Counted from the first letter of the stretch, positions 18,123 to 27,584 are shown. The stretch: 64,000 nucleotides of DNA from Prevotella koreensis (GCF_003977605.1 NZ_RYYU01000001.1:251175-315174), one strand, 5' to 3'. A program made the numbers and translations. Notes: generated from the letters alone by a model not told the origin.

Positions 18123-18463
18123 TTGAGGTGACAAAATTACATAAAAAATTCCAATCCACCTGCATTTATGGCAGAAAACTTGCTTTATTTAACGAAAAGC
18201 ATACTGTGGCGGATTCCGGAAACAAGTGCAAAATTAAAGCCCCAATATTATGCGAGTTCTGGATAAAACCTTTTTTTGAGAGCTCTTATTTCGAACTCGC
18301 GTCTGAAATGGTAATGTTATAATATTCATGCCAAAAGTTTTGAAATATTAAAAATATATTTGTAACTTTGCACGCAATTTTAAAATATTTACTGCTATAA
18401 TGTCTTTGACGAATAAATGTTCGACACCGCGAAAACATGAAAGCAAACGTAATATAACTGCTA
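18123..18463. other. Divergent intergenic region
   Basis: 341 bp between the sigma-54 activator (minus) and the phosphoethanolamine transferase (plus). Apart from the promoter at 18339-18370 it is AT-rich with no recognisable repeat or ORF. No clear promoter was found for the minus-strand operon. Confidence 0.6.
18339..18370 (+). promoter_or_regulatory. Promoter for the phosphoethanolamine transferase
   Basis: TTTG (18339-18342), 20 bp, TAACTTTG (18363-18370), matching the Bacteroidetes consensus, about 90 bp before the start codon. Confidence 0.72.
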
Positions 18464-20191
18464 ATGCATAATAATAGACTTTGGAATAAATTTATGAAAT
18501 TTCCTATTTTTTTTAATAAAACATTCGAGGCGATAAAGCAATTTGTGTCAAATAACATCACATTTATAATTGTGATGGTGTGCTGCAATTTGCCTGTATT
18601 GATTACCTATGAAAATGTTTGGAATAAGTTCGAACTCTTTTCTTATATATTTGCTGTCAATACTCTTGTGGCATTATTGTTTTCTGCCATACCGTGGAAA
18701 CGAGTTCGTCTTTCGGTTAAGATCTTTATAATAGTTCTCTCGGTACTGTCATTCTATTTAGATGCGTATTTTTCCATGATATATAACGGTGTTCCGGATC
18801 AGTCTGTTATCGAAATAGTTCTCGAAACAAACCCCGCCGAGGCATTAGGATATATAAAAGCCTATATGATGAATATCTGGTTATATGTAGTATTTGTGGT
18901 GTCGCTCCTTGTGTTATTTGCCATAATGCGCTATGCCGGAAATTTAAGAAATATACGTGGTGTGATAACTGGCATAAGTTTGTTTATAATGTTCGGAACA
19001 ATAATGGCATTAGTTAAAATCGTGAGCGAGAAAATGAACAGAGATATGACCACATACAGGCATGTAAGGTATGAGGCATGCTCTGTTTTAGGCAAAACGC
19101 TCTTCTTGATAAAAGCCATTAGTAGCCAGAATGCCATAAGCAAGATGGAAAACAAAACAGCCAAGCCCAATATATTGAAAAACGAGAGTTCTATACCCTA
19201 TGTGGTTTATATACTTGGAGAGTCCTTTTCGCGTCATCATCTTGGATTATATGGCTATCATCTTGACACTACACCCCTTCTCGATGCGAAAGAGAAGCAG
19301 GGCAATTTAATCAAGTTTACTGATGTTATAAGTTCGGAACCTGTAACACGGAAATCCCTTGCCAAAATGTTTACATTCTACCGTAGGGGGATGAAAGGAG
19401 AATGGTATGAGAATACAGATTTGTTTACCATCCTAAGGGCTGCCGGTTATCACACCACATGGATATCCAATCAGGAATATTCCGGCAAACATGCCAATAC
19501 TGCTCATTTCTATGCAAAAAGATGCAACGAAAATGCCTATACTATGTACCGACAAATGAACAGTTATACTCTTTCCGAACCGCACGATGAGACCATGCTT
19601 CCTTATTTAGACAGCACTTTGATAAAGTCCCACAAGAAGAATTTTGTTCTGCTCCACATGATTGGAGCACATCAGTTGTATAGTGCGCGATACCCGGAGT
19701 CGCGCAGAAAATTTACTACTGCCATGGAATTTGGCAGCAATGACATGGTAAAATCCGAGAAAGCCGACTACGACAATGCCGTGTTATACAACGATAGCGT
19801 GATAAATGAAATAATAAACAGATTCGAAAACAAAAATGCCATCGTCATATTCACACCCGACCACGGCGAAGATGTAATGGAGATAAATCTAAAAGCACCG
19901 GGACACTACGAATTAAATCCTAACGTACACATGGTGGAAATCCCTATGATGATATGGGTTTCTAATAAATTTCAGGCAGCATATCCGGAACTTGTGGCTC
20001 GCATACGTCGTAGTAAAGACCGTCCTTTTATGACAGATGACATGATACACACGCTATTGGATTTGATACAAATTCGAACAAAAGAGTTTAACGAAAGACT
20101 AAGTCTGATAAACGACAAATACGATACCAAGCGCGTGCGTTATTGTGGAGATAAGATATATCAACGCAAAGAGAAACGTTTGTCAAACTGA
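18464..20191 (+). CDS. Phosphoethanolamine transferase (EptA/sulfatase-family)
   Basis: 575 residues with five predicted membrane helices in the first 185 residues and a periplasmic alkaline-phosphatase/sulfatase-fold domain from about 245. Metal and nucleophile residues are visible: Glu253 (LGESFSRHHLGLYGY), Thr295 (SEPVTRKSLAKMF, the expected phosphoenzyme threonine), Asp466-His467 (TPDHGED) and His near NPNVHMVEIPMMIW. Enzymes of this type move phosphoethanolamine from phosphatidylethanolamine to lipid A or core sugars and reduce susceptibility to cationic peptides; the exact acceptor is not determinable. A second in-frame ATG 10 codons downstream is possible. It is monocistronic with a consensus promoter. 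Confidence 0.88.
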   Translation: MHNNRLWNKFMKFPIFFNKTFEAIKQFVSNNITFIIVMVCCNLPVLITYENVWNKFELFSYIFAVNTLVALLFSAIPWKRVRLSVKIFIIVLSVLSFYLDAYFSMIYNGVPDQSVIEIVLETNPAEALGYIKAYMMNIWLYVVFVVSLLVLFAIMRYAGNLRNIRGVITGISLFIMFGTIMALVKIVSEKMNRDMTTYRHVRYEACSVLGKTLFLIKAISSQNAISKMENKTAKPNILKNESSIPYVVYILGESFSRHHLGLYGYHLDTTPLLDAKEKQGNLIKFTDVISSEPVTRKSLAKMFTFYRRGMKGEWYENTDLFTILRAAGYHTTWISNQEYSGKHANTAHFYAKRCNENAYTMYRQMNSYTLSEPHDETMLPYLDSTLIKSHKKNFVLLHMIGAHQLYSARYPESRRKFTTAMEFGSNDMVKSEKADYDNAVLYNDSVINEIINRFENKNAIVIFTPDHGEDVMEINLKAPGHYELNPNVHMVEIPMMIWVSNKFQAAYPELVARIRRSKDRPFMTDDMIHTLLDLIQIRTKEFNERLSLINDKYDTKRVRYCGDKIYQRKEKRLSN

Positions 20192-20250
20192 TTTCTTGTT
20201 ACACCGCGTATTTATGCCTGCAAATAGTGTGTTAATTCCGTGAAAAGTAT

Positions 20251-20258
20251 TACCTTTG
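20251..20258 (+). promoter_or_regulatory. Promoter -7 box for ndk
   Basis: TACCTTTG with a weak -33 region, about 90 bp upstream of ndk. The leader contains a small hairpin (CAGGTT/AACCTG near 20287-20304). Confidence 0.55.
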
Positions 20259-20350
20259 CACGTGAAAAAGAATGTGGCGCAAACTTGCAGGTTGGATGTA
20301 ACCTGATTGCGTAGGGATACTTTTATTTATTAATAACAACAAATTATACA

Positions 20351-20812
20351 ATGGAAAAAACTCTTGTACTTTTGAAACCAAGTTGCGTTCAGCGTCAACT
20401 CATTGGTGAGATTCTTAACCGTTTCGAACGTCGCGGACTGCGTATTGCAGGCTTGAAGATGATGCAACTCGACGATGCAATACTGCGTGAGCACTATTCA
20501 CACTTGGCCGACAAGCCTTTCTTCCCGACTCTGGCTGCATCTATGCAGGTTTCTCCTGTTGTGGCACTGGCTCTTGAGGGTATTGATGCTGTTCAGGTTG
20601 TGCGCACCATGACAGGTGCCACCAATGGTCGTGCAGCAGCACCCGGCACAATTCGTGGCGACTATTCGGTTAGCAATCAGCAGAATATCGTTCATGCTTC
20701 AGACTCACCAGAGAACGCTGCAATAGAGTTGAAGCGTTTCTTCCGTCCTGAAGAGATATTCGAATACACCTCTGGTGCGCGCGAATATATCTATGGAGCA
20801 GATGAGTGCTAA
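20351..20812 (+). CDS. ndk: Nucleoside diphosphate kinase
   Basis: 153 residues, full length. Lys9 (LLKPSCVQ) and the phosphohistidine His115 in NIVHASDSPENA are present, as are the RTMTGATNGRAAAPGTIRGD nucleotide-binding residues. It transfers the gamma phosphate between nucleoside triphosphates and diphosphates via the histidine. The Kpn-loop region is slightly diverged, as in other Bacteroidetes enzymes. It is monocistronic, followed by a strong terminator. Confidence 0.97.
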   Translation: MEKTLVLLKPSCVQRQLIGEILNRFERRGLRIAGLKMMQLDDAILREHYSHLADKPFFPTLAASMQVSPVVALALEGIDAVQVVRTMTGATNGRAAAPGTIRGDYSVSNQQNIVHASDSPENAAIELKRFFRPEEIFEYTSGAREYIYGADEC

Positions 20813-20840
20813 ACTCTGTTTGTGAAGAGACAAAAAGAAT

Positions 20841-20894
20841 AGCGGAGACATTTCGATACCGAAACTGTGGTATTGGGATGTCCCGCTTTTTTTT
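20841..20894 (+). terminator. Rho-independent terminator after ndk
   Basis: A long stem from AGCGG-GACAT-TTCGATACC pairing with GGTATTGGGATGTCCCGCT, followed by eight T residues. Confidence 0.85.
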
Positions 20895-20915
20895 ACACCT
20901 CTCCTTTATTGGGAG

Positions 20916-21130
20916 GACATAAAGACATAAACTTTTTTAGACAGAAAGACATAAGGTTTTAGACAGAAAGACATAAAGGGACATAAAGACATAAAAGGGC
21001 AAAAACACATAAAGAATTTGTTATGATTTACGTCTGATTTTTTCTTCTTTTTGTCTTTATGTCAAAAAATGCTTATGTCTTTATGTCCCTTTATGTCTTT
21101 CTGTCTAAAACCTATGTCTTTATGTCTTGC
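20916..21130. repeat. GTCTTTATGTC palindromic element, copy C (full-length)
   Basis: The left half is built from GACATAAAGACATAAA and AGACAGAAAGACATAA units. The right half is built from their complements (TTTGTCTTTATGTC, GTCTTTCTGTCTAAAACC). The halves are separated by a T-rich centre around ATTTACGTCTG, so the whole forms a giant imperfect inverted repeat. The centre is shared with copy B at 4871-4980. Confidence 0.78.
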
Positions 21131-21189
21131 TGTTTTTCATGACCTGAAACGAAAAAGGGGAAATAAATTTCAAAAAGGATATGCTATAT

Positions 21190-21220
21190 TTTGTGAATAA
21201 TATTATAATGTGTATCTTTG
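21190..21220 (+). promoter_or_regulatory. Promoter for the GT2/DUF4922/SpoIID fusion gene
   Basis: TTTG (21190-21193), 19 bp, TATCTTTG (21213-21220), a near-perfect Bacteroidetes promoter. Confidence 0.72.
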
Positions 21221-21350
21221 CCGTTATAAATAGGCTATAGCGTGCGGGAAATAACATTATACTATTAGTCGGCTGCGAAAGTGTGATGAAATTCGTGAAG
21301 AGGCGTTGATGGCTTTACTGATGCTTTAAATCTGATTAATACATTTATAA

Positions 21351-24300
21351 ATGATACAAAAGATAGACTGCTTTCTACCGTGCCGTGACATCGGGGCGTT
21401 GGCAGGGACTATAAGTGACCTGCGGGGCAGCAATATAGTTAATAGGATTTTTCTGATGATTGCAGAAGAGGGTGACTGCGAGGCGGAAGTGCCCGAAGGC
21501 TGCGAAACAATAAAGATAGACAGTATGCTGTCGGCCGCTACCATACGAAAGATTGGTGAGCGTGCCGAGTCCGGTTATTTACTGCTGGTGATGAAATCGT
21601 CGCCGGTGCATTTCGGCCTCTATGCGCTGCAAAGAATGGAGAAAGTGGCACGAGATACCGGGGCGGCGATGGTTTATTCCGACCGCTATCAGGTGGAAGG
21701 CGGAAAGCAGATGCTGCACCCAGTGATAGACTATCAGCCGGGCAGTCTGCGTGATGACTTCGACTTCGGGTCGGTTGTGCTTCTCAGCACACCGCTACTG
21801 CGCTCTTTCGTGACCCATCATGCCGACTCAGAATACCGATATGCCGGTTTCTACGAACTTCGACTTTATCTGAGCCGACACGGAGAACTGTTTCATCTGG
21901 ACGAACCGCTATACACCGAGAATGAGGAAGACCTACGGGCGAGCGGTGTGAAGCAGTTCGACTACGTTAATCCGGCCAACAGGGAGGTGCAGATAGAGAT
22001 GGAACGTGCCGTGACCAGGCATCTCGAAGCCGTAGGAGCATTCGTAGACACTGCGGCATATAGCGTGCCCGACTTCAACGAACAACCATTCGAGGTGGAG
22101 GCCTCGGTGATAATCCCGGTGCGCAACCGTGAGAAAACGATATGCGATGCGGTGGACAGCGCACTTGCACAGAAAGCAAATTTCAAGTTCAATGTCATTG
22201 TTGTGGACAACCACTCAACAGACAATACTACGTCTTTACTTGCGGCATATACAGACAAGCGACTTATACACATAGTGCCGGAACGCACGGATTTGGGCAT
22301 AGGAGGATGCTGGAACGTTGCTGTTAACGACTCTCGCTGCGGACGATTTTCCGTACAACTCGACAGCGATGACCTATATTCTTCTACCGATACGCTGCAA
22401 CAGATGGTGGATGCGTTCCGCCGACAGGGTGCGGCAATGATTGTGGGAAGTTACAGAATGTGTGACTTTGACTTGAACACACTGCCGCCGGGGCTGATAA
22501 GTCATGCGGAATGGACTGATGAGAATGGGCCGAACAATGCCCTGCGCATAAACGGTCTTGGGGCACCGCGTGCTTTCTTCACTCCGTTCCTGCGTCAGGT
22601 AAAACTGCCCAATACAAGTTATGGTGAGGACTATGCCATGGGACTGGCTTTCAGTCGAGTGTATCGTATTGGCAGAATATTCACGGAACTGTATCTGTGT
22701 CGCCGTTGGGGAGGAAACAGCGATGCCGCACTGACTGTCGAAAAGATAAACGCTAACAACCTATATAAAGATCGACTGCGCACCATAGAACTGAAAGCAC
22801 GTCAATATCTGAATACTCGCGGAGCCGAGGCGAAACGCGATGGTTCTCTGAGCCGTTTCTTGTTGAGACAACTTGACACGTGGGCAGACGCACGCCACAG
22901 ATATAAGGATTTGCAGTTGGTGAAGACTCGCGACCTTGTAACACACAGACTGACGATGCGTGCACAATTTAATCCCGCAAGAATGGTCTCTACGGGTGCT
23001 AACATAGACAGTAAGGAGATAAAGGAAAGAGAATGTTTCCTATGTGCCAAGAATCGCCCGGCAGAGCAGATGACAAAAGATTTCGACTCGCGTTTTGAAC
23101 TGCTGCTGAATCCTTTCCCGATACTTCCACACCATTTCACCATACCGGCACGCCGTCATCAACCACAGGTTATAGTGGGCAATTATGGCGAAGTGCACAG
23201 GATATTGGAGCGATACCCTGACCTTACCGTTTTCTACAACGGACCGCGATGTGGTGCTTCGGCTCCCGACCACCTGCACTTCCAAGCCGGTACGAGTGGC
23301 ATTGTACCACTACAGGCAGAGTGGCAAAGACTCTCGCGCACATTGTCTCCGGTGATAACGATTAACGGAGAAGAAGGTATATGGAGCATTGGCGACTATC
23401 CGGTGCCTGCATTGCTGATAAGAAGTAGGACATTGGAGAATGACGAGAGGTTGTTCAGAAAACTATATAAGGTGATGACGGTCGAGAAAGGAGACACTGA
23501 GCCGATGATGAACATCGTGTGCTGGCGCACCGGTTACGACTATCTCACCGTGGTATTTCCGCGACGAAAGCATCGTCCTGATTGTTATAGGGCTGAAGGT
23601 GAATCCCGTATGATGGTGAGTCCGGGCGCTCTCGATATGGCCGGGCTGATTATTACGCCGCGTAAGGACGACTTCGAACGCATCACTCCGGAACTGGCAG
23701 AAAGTATAATTAAGGAGGTGGCGATAGACAATGAGGCCTTTACGGTTATGGTAGAGGCGATGAAAGCAGAACATGCAACGGCACAACAGGAGACGAAATC
23801 GAAGAAAGAACCGCTGGTGCAGGTGGGTATCATCAGCACGGAAAGGATTGTTTTCTCGCTGAACGGAGCCTACACGGCAAAAGGAGAGACCCTTGAAGGA
23901 AAACAGGAGGTGGAGTTCTGTGAGGGCGGAATACTCTGGAACGGCGAACAATATCGTGAGTTGGTGTTCAAACCGCACGCACAGGGTGCGTCATTCTCGA
24001 TAGACGATGTCACCATAGGGCGCAGTTTCCATTGGGAACGTAAGCAGAAACAGACTTTCCTCGGCTCGTTGAGGCTCGTGGTGGAGGCAGACAAGATATG
24101 CGCCATTAACGAATTGCCGGTCGAGAACTATCTGTCAAGCGTCATTTCAAGCGAAATGAGTGCTTCGGCATCAATAGAATTGCTTAAGGCTCATGCCGTT
24201 ATCTCGCGCTCGTGGTTGCTCGCACAGATGGCGAAGCGTGCCGATAAGGGCGAGGATAAGGGCGCGTTCTTCTCGTTTGTGAAGAAAGATGACGAACTGA

Positions 24301-25043
24301 TACGTTGGTATGACCGCGAGGATCACACCATTTTCGATGTCTGTGCCGATGACCATTGTCAACGTTATCAGGGTATTACGAATGCCTCACGACCTAATGT
24401 CGTAGAAGCATTGCGGGCAACACGAGGACAGATTCTTACCTATCATGACGAGATATGCGATGCCAGATTTTCGAAATGCTGCGGAGGAGTGACCGAAGAG
24501 TTTCAGTATTGTTGGGAAGATACTCCCAAACCTTACCTCCGTTCGGTGCCTGATGCGATAGAAGAGGGTGGCACTCCGTTCTGCAATACACAAGATAAAG
24601 GGATATTGGCTCAGGTGCTTAACGACTACGACCGTGAGACAACCGACTTTTATGAGTGGACGGTGGAGTACACGGAAGAGAAGTTGCGTGCCATAATAGA
24701 GAAAAAATTGAAAGTGAGTCTTGGCACAATCATCGACCTGCAACCACTATCACGCGGAAAGAGTGGGCGAATATGGCGACTGAAAATAGTTGGTAGCAAT
24801 GGTTCGTTCATCATCGGTAAGGAATTGGAGATACGTCGGGCACTGAGCGAAACGCACCTTATGAGTTCTAATTTTGATGTGGAGAAACGCGGTGAGATAT
24901 TTATCTTGCGTGGAAAAGGATGGGGGCATGGTGTAGGATTGTGCCAAATCGGTGCCGCAGTGATGGGTGAGTGTGGCTACAACTATGAGGAAATCCTATT
25001 GCATTATTATAAGGATGCGGAAATCAAGAGAATTTATCGTTAA
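21351..25043 (+). CDS. Multidomain protein: glycosyltransferase 2 + DUF4922 (nucleotidyltransferase-like) + SpoIID/LytB
   Basis: 1230 residues in one open frame. Residues 1-240 resemble a degenerate GT-A fold. Residues about 246-485 form a family-2 glycosyltransferase (EASVIIPVRNREKTI, VDNHSTDNTT, LDSDD as the DxD motif, GEDYAMGLAF). Residues about 555-830 match DUF4922, a HIT/GalT-like region with FLCAKNRP and PDHLHFQAGT (His-x-His). Residues about 835-1230 are SpoIID/LytB: LPVENYLSSVISSEMS, AHAVISRSWLL, CCGGVTEE, GWGHGVGLCQIGA. SpoIID proteins cut or stimulate cutting of peptidoglycan. No signal peptide is seen, which is odd for a wall-acting domain. The AmpG-like permease 57 bp downstream supports a role in muropeptide metabolism. 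Confidence 0.88.
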   Translation: MIQKIDCFLPCRDIGALAGTISDLRGSNIVNRIFLMIAEEGDCEAEVPEGCETIKIDSMLSAATIRKIGERAESGYLLLVMKSSPVHFGLYALQRMEKVARDTGAAMVYSDRYQVEGGKQMLHPVIDYQPGSLRDDFDFGSVVLLSTPLLRSFVTHHADSEYRYAGFYELRLYLSRHGELFHLDEPLYTENEEDLRASGVKQFDYVNPANREVQIEMERAVTRHLEAVGAFVDTAAYSVPDFNEQPFEVEASVIIPVRNREKTICDAVDSALAQKANFKFNVIVVDNHSTDNTTSLLAAYTDKRLIHIVPERTDLGIGGCWNVAVNDSRCGRFSVQLDSDDLYSSTDTLQQMVDAFRRQGAAMIVGSYRMCDFDLNTLPPGLISHAEWTDENGPNNALRINGLGAPRAFFTPFLRQVKLPNTSYGEDYAMGLAFSRVYRIGRIFTELYLCRRWGGNSDAALTVEKINANNLYKDRLRTIELKARQYLNTRGAEAKRDGSLSRFLLRQLDTWADARHRYKDLQLVKTRDLVTHRLTMRAQFNPARMVSTGANIDSKEIKERECFLCAKNRPAEQMTKDFDSRFELLLNPFPILPHHFTIPARRHQPQVIVGNYGEVHRILERYPDLTVFYNGPRCGASAPDHLHFQAGTSGIVPLQAEWQRLSRTLSPVITINGEEGIWSIGDYPVPALLIRSRTLENDERLFRKLYKVMTVEKGDTEPMMNIVCWRTGYDYLTVVFPRRKHRPDCYRAEGESRMMVSPGALDMAGLIITPRKDDFERITPELAESIIKEVAIDNEAFTVMVEAMKAEHATAQQETKSKKEPLVQVGIISTERIVFSLNGAYTAKGETLEGKQEVEFCEGGILWNGEQYRELVFKPHAQGASFSIDDVTIGRSFHWERKQKQTFLGSLRLVVEADKICAINELPVENYLSSVISSEMSASASIELLKAHAVISRSWLLAQMAKRADKGEDKGAFFSFVKKDDELIRWYDREDHTIFDVCADDHCQRYQGITNASRPNVVEALRATRGQILTYHDEICDARFSKCCGGVTEEFQYCWEDTPKPYLRSVPDAIEEGGTPFCNTQDKGILAQVLNDYDRETTDFYEWTVEYTEEKLRAIIEKKLKVSLGTIIDLQPLSRGKSGRIWRLKIVGSNGSFIIGKELEIRRALSETHLMSSNFDVEKRGEIFILRGKGWGHGVGLCQIGAAVMGECGYNYEEILLHYYKDAEIKRIYR

Positions 25044-25100
25044 ATTACTGGTGAGGAATGATCTTACAAGCATCGTTTAATAAAAAAGAATAGTAAGAAA

Positions 25101-26489
25101 ATGAAGAATAATAAAAGAACAGGAAAAACCCCTGAAGTGAACAACTCTCGTTCATCACTCAACGCTCAACGCTCATCACTCAACGTTCAACACTCAACAC
25201 TCAACACTCAACACTCAACCCATCGTTCCCCTTGGGCATGGGTTCCCACATTATATATTGCCGAAGGGTTACCGAATGTTATTGTGATGTCGGTTGCTGT
25301 GGTTATGTATATGCAGTTAGGAATGAGCGACAGTGAGATAGGTTTATATACGAGTTGGCTCGGATTGCCTTGGGTAATCAAGCCGTTTTGGAGTCCGTTT
25401 GTAGATCTTTACAAGACAAAACGGTGGTGGGTGATAACGATGCAGATACTGCTTGGATCATCGCTAGCCGGAGTTGCCTTCACTCTGAATGCCTCGTTTT
25501 GGTTTCAAGGCACAATGTTCTTTTTCTTCCTAATGGCTTTCAGTAGCGCAACGCACGACATTGCGGCCGATGGATACTATATGCTCGAACTCGACGACCA
25601 CGACCAAGCGTGGTATGTAGGTATCCGCAACACGTTCTATCGCTTGGCGGTAATATTCGGAAAGGGAGTTCTCGTACCAGTAGCCGGTGTGCTTCAGTTG
25701 TCGTTTCGCGATCAGAAAGCATTCGCTTGGAGTCTTATTTTCTATGGATTGGCAGGACTTTTCATTGCTTTTTGGCTATATCACAACTTCATAATGCCAC
25801 GTCCGGCGGAAGATAAGCCCGGCAAGACATCGCCACGCGAGGTGTTTGAGGGAATAATGAAGATGTTTGTGACGTTCTTTAACAAGTTACCTCCGCGACA
25901 GGTAGTGTTCGCAATGCTTTTCTTTCTGCTCTACCGACTCCCCGAAGCAATGCTTGCCAAAATGACGGAAACGTTCTTGTTGCGACCAAACTCTGAAGGA
26001 GGATTGGGACTTACGCCTGTGGATTATGGCCTTGCAAACGGCACTGTCGGACTGATAGGTCTTATTCTGGGAGGTATAATCGGTGGAATGCTTGCCGGTA
26101 GGGACGGATTGAAGAAATGGTTTTGGCCTATGGTGTGCGCCATAACGCTGCCCGATATTGTTTATGTGTGGATGAGTTATGCGATGCCTTCAAACCTTAT
26201 TGTCGTAAGCAGTTGTCTTTTCGTGGAGCAGTTTGGTTATGGTCTCGGCTTCACAGCACTTACTCTCTATATGCTTTACTACTGTAAGGGCGAGTTCAAA
26301 ACCTCTCACTATGCCATTTGCACCGGAATAACTTATCTCGGACTGATGCTTCCTGGCATGGTTTCGGGTTATATAAAGGATGCCGTAGGTTACAATACGT
26401 TCTTCATTATCATAATGGGACTATGCCTCATTACCTTTGTCGTATCTGCGTTTGTTAAGATAGACCCTGAGTTTGGGAAGAAACGCTGA
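25101..26489 (+). CDS. AmpG-like MFS permease with repeat-derived N-terminal extension
   Basis: 462 residues with about 12 membrane helices of the major facilitator superfamily. The start of the conserved region, WVPTLYIAEGLPNVIVMSV, and the GLPWVIKPFWSPFVDL and ATHDIAADGYYM loops are typical of AmpG-type permeases, which import anhydromuropeptides. The first about 44 residues are polar, low-complexity and encoded by CTCAAC-type repeats (25149-25220), giving SLN/QHST periodicity. No other methionine in this frame precedes the conserved core, so the repeat seems to be part of the protein. It lies immediately downstream of the SpoIID fusion and is probably co-transcribed. Substrate is inferred from family and neighbour. 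Confidence 0.85.
   Translation: MKNNKRTGKTPEVNNSRSSLNAQRSSLNVQHSTLNTQHSTHRSPWAWVPTLYIAEGLPNVIVMSVAVVMYMQLGMSDSEIGLYTSWLGLPWVIKPFWSPFVDLYKTKRWWVITMQILLGSSLAGVAFTLNASFWFQGTMFFFFLMAFSSATHDIAADGYYMLELDDHDQAWYVGIRNTFYRLAVIFGKGVLVPVAGVLQLSFRDQKAFAWSLIFYGLAGLFIAFWLYHNFIMPRPAEDKPGKTSPREVFEGIMKMFVTFFNKLPPRQVVFAMLFFLLYRLPEAMLAKMTETFLLRPNSEGGLGLTPVDYGLANGTVGLIGLILGGIIGGMLAGRDGLKKWFWPMVCAITLPDIVYVWMSYAMPSNLIVVSSCLFVEQFGYGLGFTALTLYMLYYCKGEFKTSHYAICTGITYLGLMLPGMVSGYIKDAVGYNTFFIIIMGLCLITFVVSAFVKIDPEFGKKR
25149..25220. repeat. CTCAAC-type tandem repeat inside the permease gene
   Basis: About eight degenerate units of CRCTCAAC (CACTCAAC, CGCTCAAC, CGTTCAAC), ending in four near-identical CACTCAA units. The array is coding in the permease frame. 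Related units occur at 26499-26632 and 57977-58045. Confidence 0.8.
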
Positions 26490-26498
26490 GGGTGTTTT

Positions 26499-26632
26499 GT
26501 TGAGCGATGAAAGTTCTTTCTTTGCAATGTTTCGAAAGCGTCTCTTGACGGAGCCGAGCGGAGCGTTGAGCGAATTTGGTTACAATAAACATGACTTATT
26601 TCGCTCAACGCTCAACTTTCATCGCTCAACAT
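26499..26632. repeat. CTCAAC-type repeat element, intergenic copy
   Basis: Contains TTGAGCG and GAGCCGAGCGGAGCGTTGAGCG followed by CGCTCAACGCTCAAC units in the opposite orientation. The complement of 26503-26580 aligns with 57977-58045, sharing CGCTCCGCTCGGCT, GAGACG and a terminal CGCTCAACAA. It lies between the convergent permease and aguB genes. Confidence 0.72.
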
Positions 26633-26638
26633 TAATCG

Positions 26639-27547
26639 TTAATCAATAAATCTCCGTGTAATATCTTTGTATTCATCAATGCGGCGGTCGCGCAGGAATG
26701 GCCACCAGCGGCGCACATTTTCGCTGCGTTCAAGGTCAATGTTGACGATAAACGATTCTTCTTCTTTCTCAGAGGCGCGGTGAAGTAATTCTCCTTGCGA
26801 GCCTGCAACGAATGATGAGCCCCAGAATTGTATTCCTTGTATTTCTGCATTGTTGTCAGTGGTGTCGCAGAGCGGGTCCGTCGGCTCAAATCCGACGCGG
26901 TTCACGGCAACGACAGGCAGTCCGTTTGCAACAGCATGTCCACGCATCACCGTAGTCCAAGCCTCTCTTTGTCGTTGCTGTTCCGCTTCATGGTCGTTGG
27001 CATCGTATCCTATTGCTGTCGGATATATCAGTATTTCAGCACCTTGCAGTGCCATAAGGCGTGCTGCTTCAGGATACCATTGATCCCAGCATACCAATAC
27101 TCCGAGCCTTCCGACACTCGTATCAATGGGGCGGAAGCCAATGTCACCGGGTGTGAAGTAGAATTTTTCGTAATATGCAGGGTCGTCCGGAATATGCATC
27201 TTACGGTATTTCCCGGCAATAGTTCCGTTTTTTTCTATCACCACTGCAGTGTTATGGTAAAGTCCTGCGGCGCGTTTCTCGAACAGAGATGTCACTATCA
27301 CCACCCCTAATTGCCGTGCCAAATCACCATAAAATTGTGTTGATAATCCTGGTATAGGTTCTGCAAGGTCGAATTTTCGCACGTCTTCGGTTTGGCAGAA
27401 ATATAGTGAGTTGTGAAGTTCTTGTAACACAATGAGTTGTGCTCCACGTTTGGCAAGGTCTTCTATTCCTTCGGCCAGTCTCTTTATATTATGTTGTATG
27501 TCTGCCGTGTTATGTTGTTGCAGCATTCCTATTTTCAGTTCTTTCAT
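26639..27547 (-). CDS. aguB: N-carbamoylputrescine amidase
   Basis: 302 residues of the nitrilase superfamily. The catalytic triad is visible: Glu43 (LQELHNSLYF), Lys116 (YRKMHIPDD) and Cys153 (VCWDQWYPEAARL). YEKFYFTPGD and the C-terminal RRWWPFLRDRRID stretch are typical of carbamoylputrescine amidases. It hydrolyses N-carbamoylputrescine to putrescine, CO2 and ammonia. It is 37 bp downstream of aguA on the same strand, so the two form a complete two-step route from agmatine to putrescine. Confidence 0.95.
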   Translation of the reverse strand: MKELKIGMLQQHNTADIQHNIKRLAEGIEDLAKRGAQLIVLQELHNSLYFCQTEDVRKFDLAEPIPGLSTQFYGDLARQLGVVIVTSLFEKRAAGLYHNTAVVIEKNGTIAGKYRKMHIPDDPAYYEKFYFTPGDIGFRPIDTSVGRLGVLVCWDQWYPEAARLMALQGAEILIYPTAIGYDANDHEAEQQRQREAWTTVMRGHAVANGLPVVAVNRVGFEPTDPLCDTTDNNAEIQGIQFWGSSFVAGSQGELLHRASEKEEESFIVNIDLERSENVRRWWPFLRDRRIDEYKDITRRFID

Positions 27548-27584
27548 ATCTTTCGTTATTTGTTTTTACTTTTATATTATATGT

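Larger units (their letters stand above)
20895..21350. other. Intergenic region filled by a GTCTTT-type palindromic element and a promoter
   Basis: 456 bp without a gene. About 215 bp is the repeat element 20916-21130. The rest contains the promoter at 21190-21220 and a leader of about 125 nt. Confidence 0.7.

Noticed and set aside
18123..18134. TTG start 12 bases upstream of the sigma-54 activator ATG
   Set aside because: ATG at 18122 is a normal start; the extra four residues are not conserved-looking.
20916..21130. GTCTTT repeats considered as CRISPR or tandem minisatellite only
   Set aside because: No spacer/repeat alternation, and the element is palindromic around a conserved centre.
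25149..25220. CTCAAC tandem array considered as a CRISPR
   Set aside because: Units are only 8-10 bp with no spacers; coding in frame with the permease.
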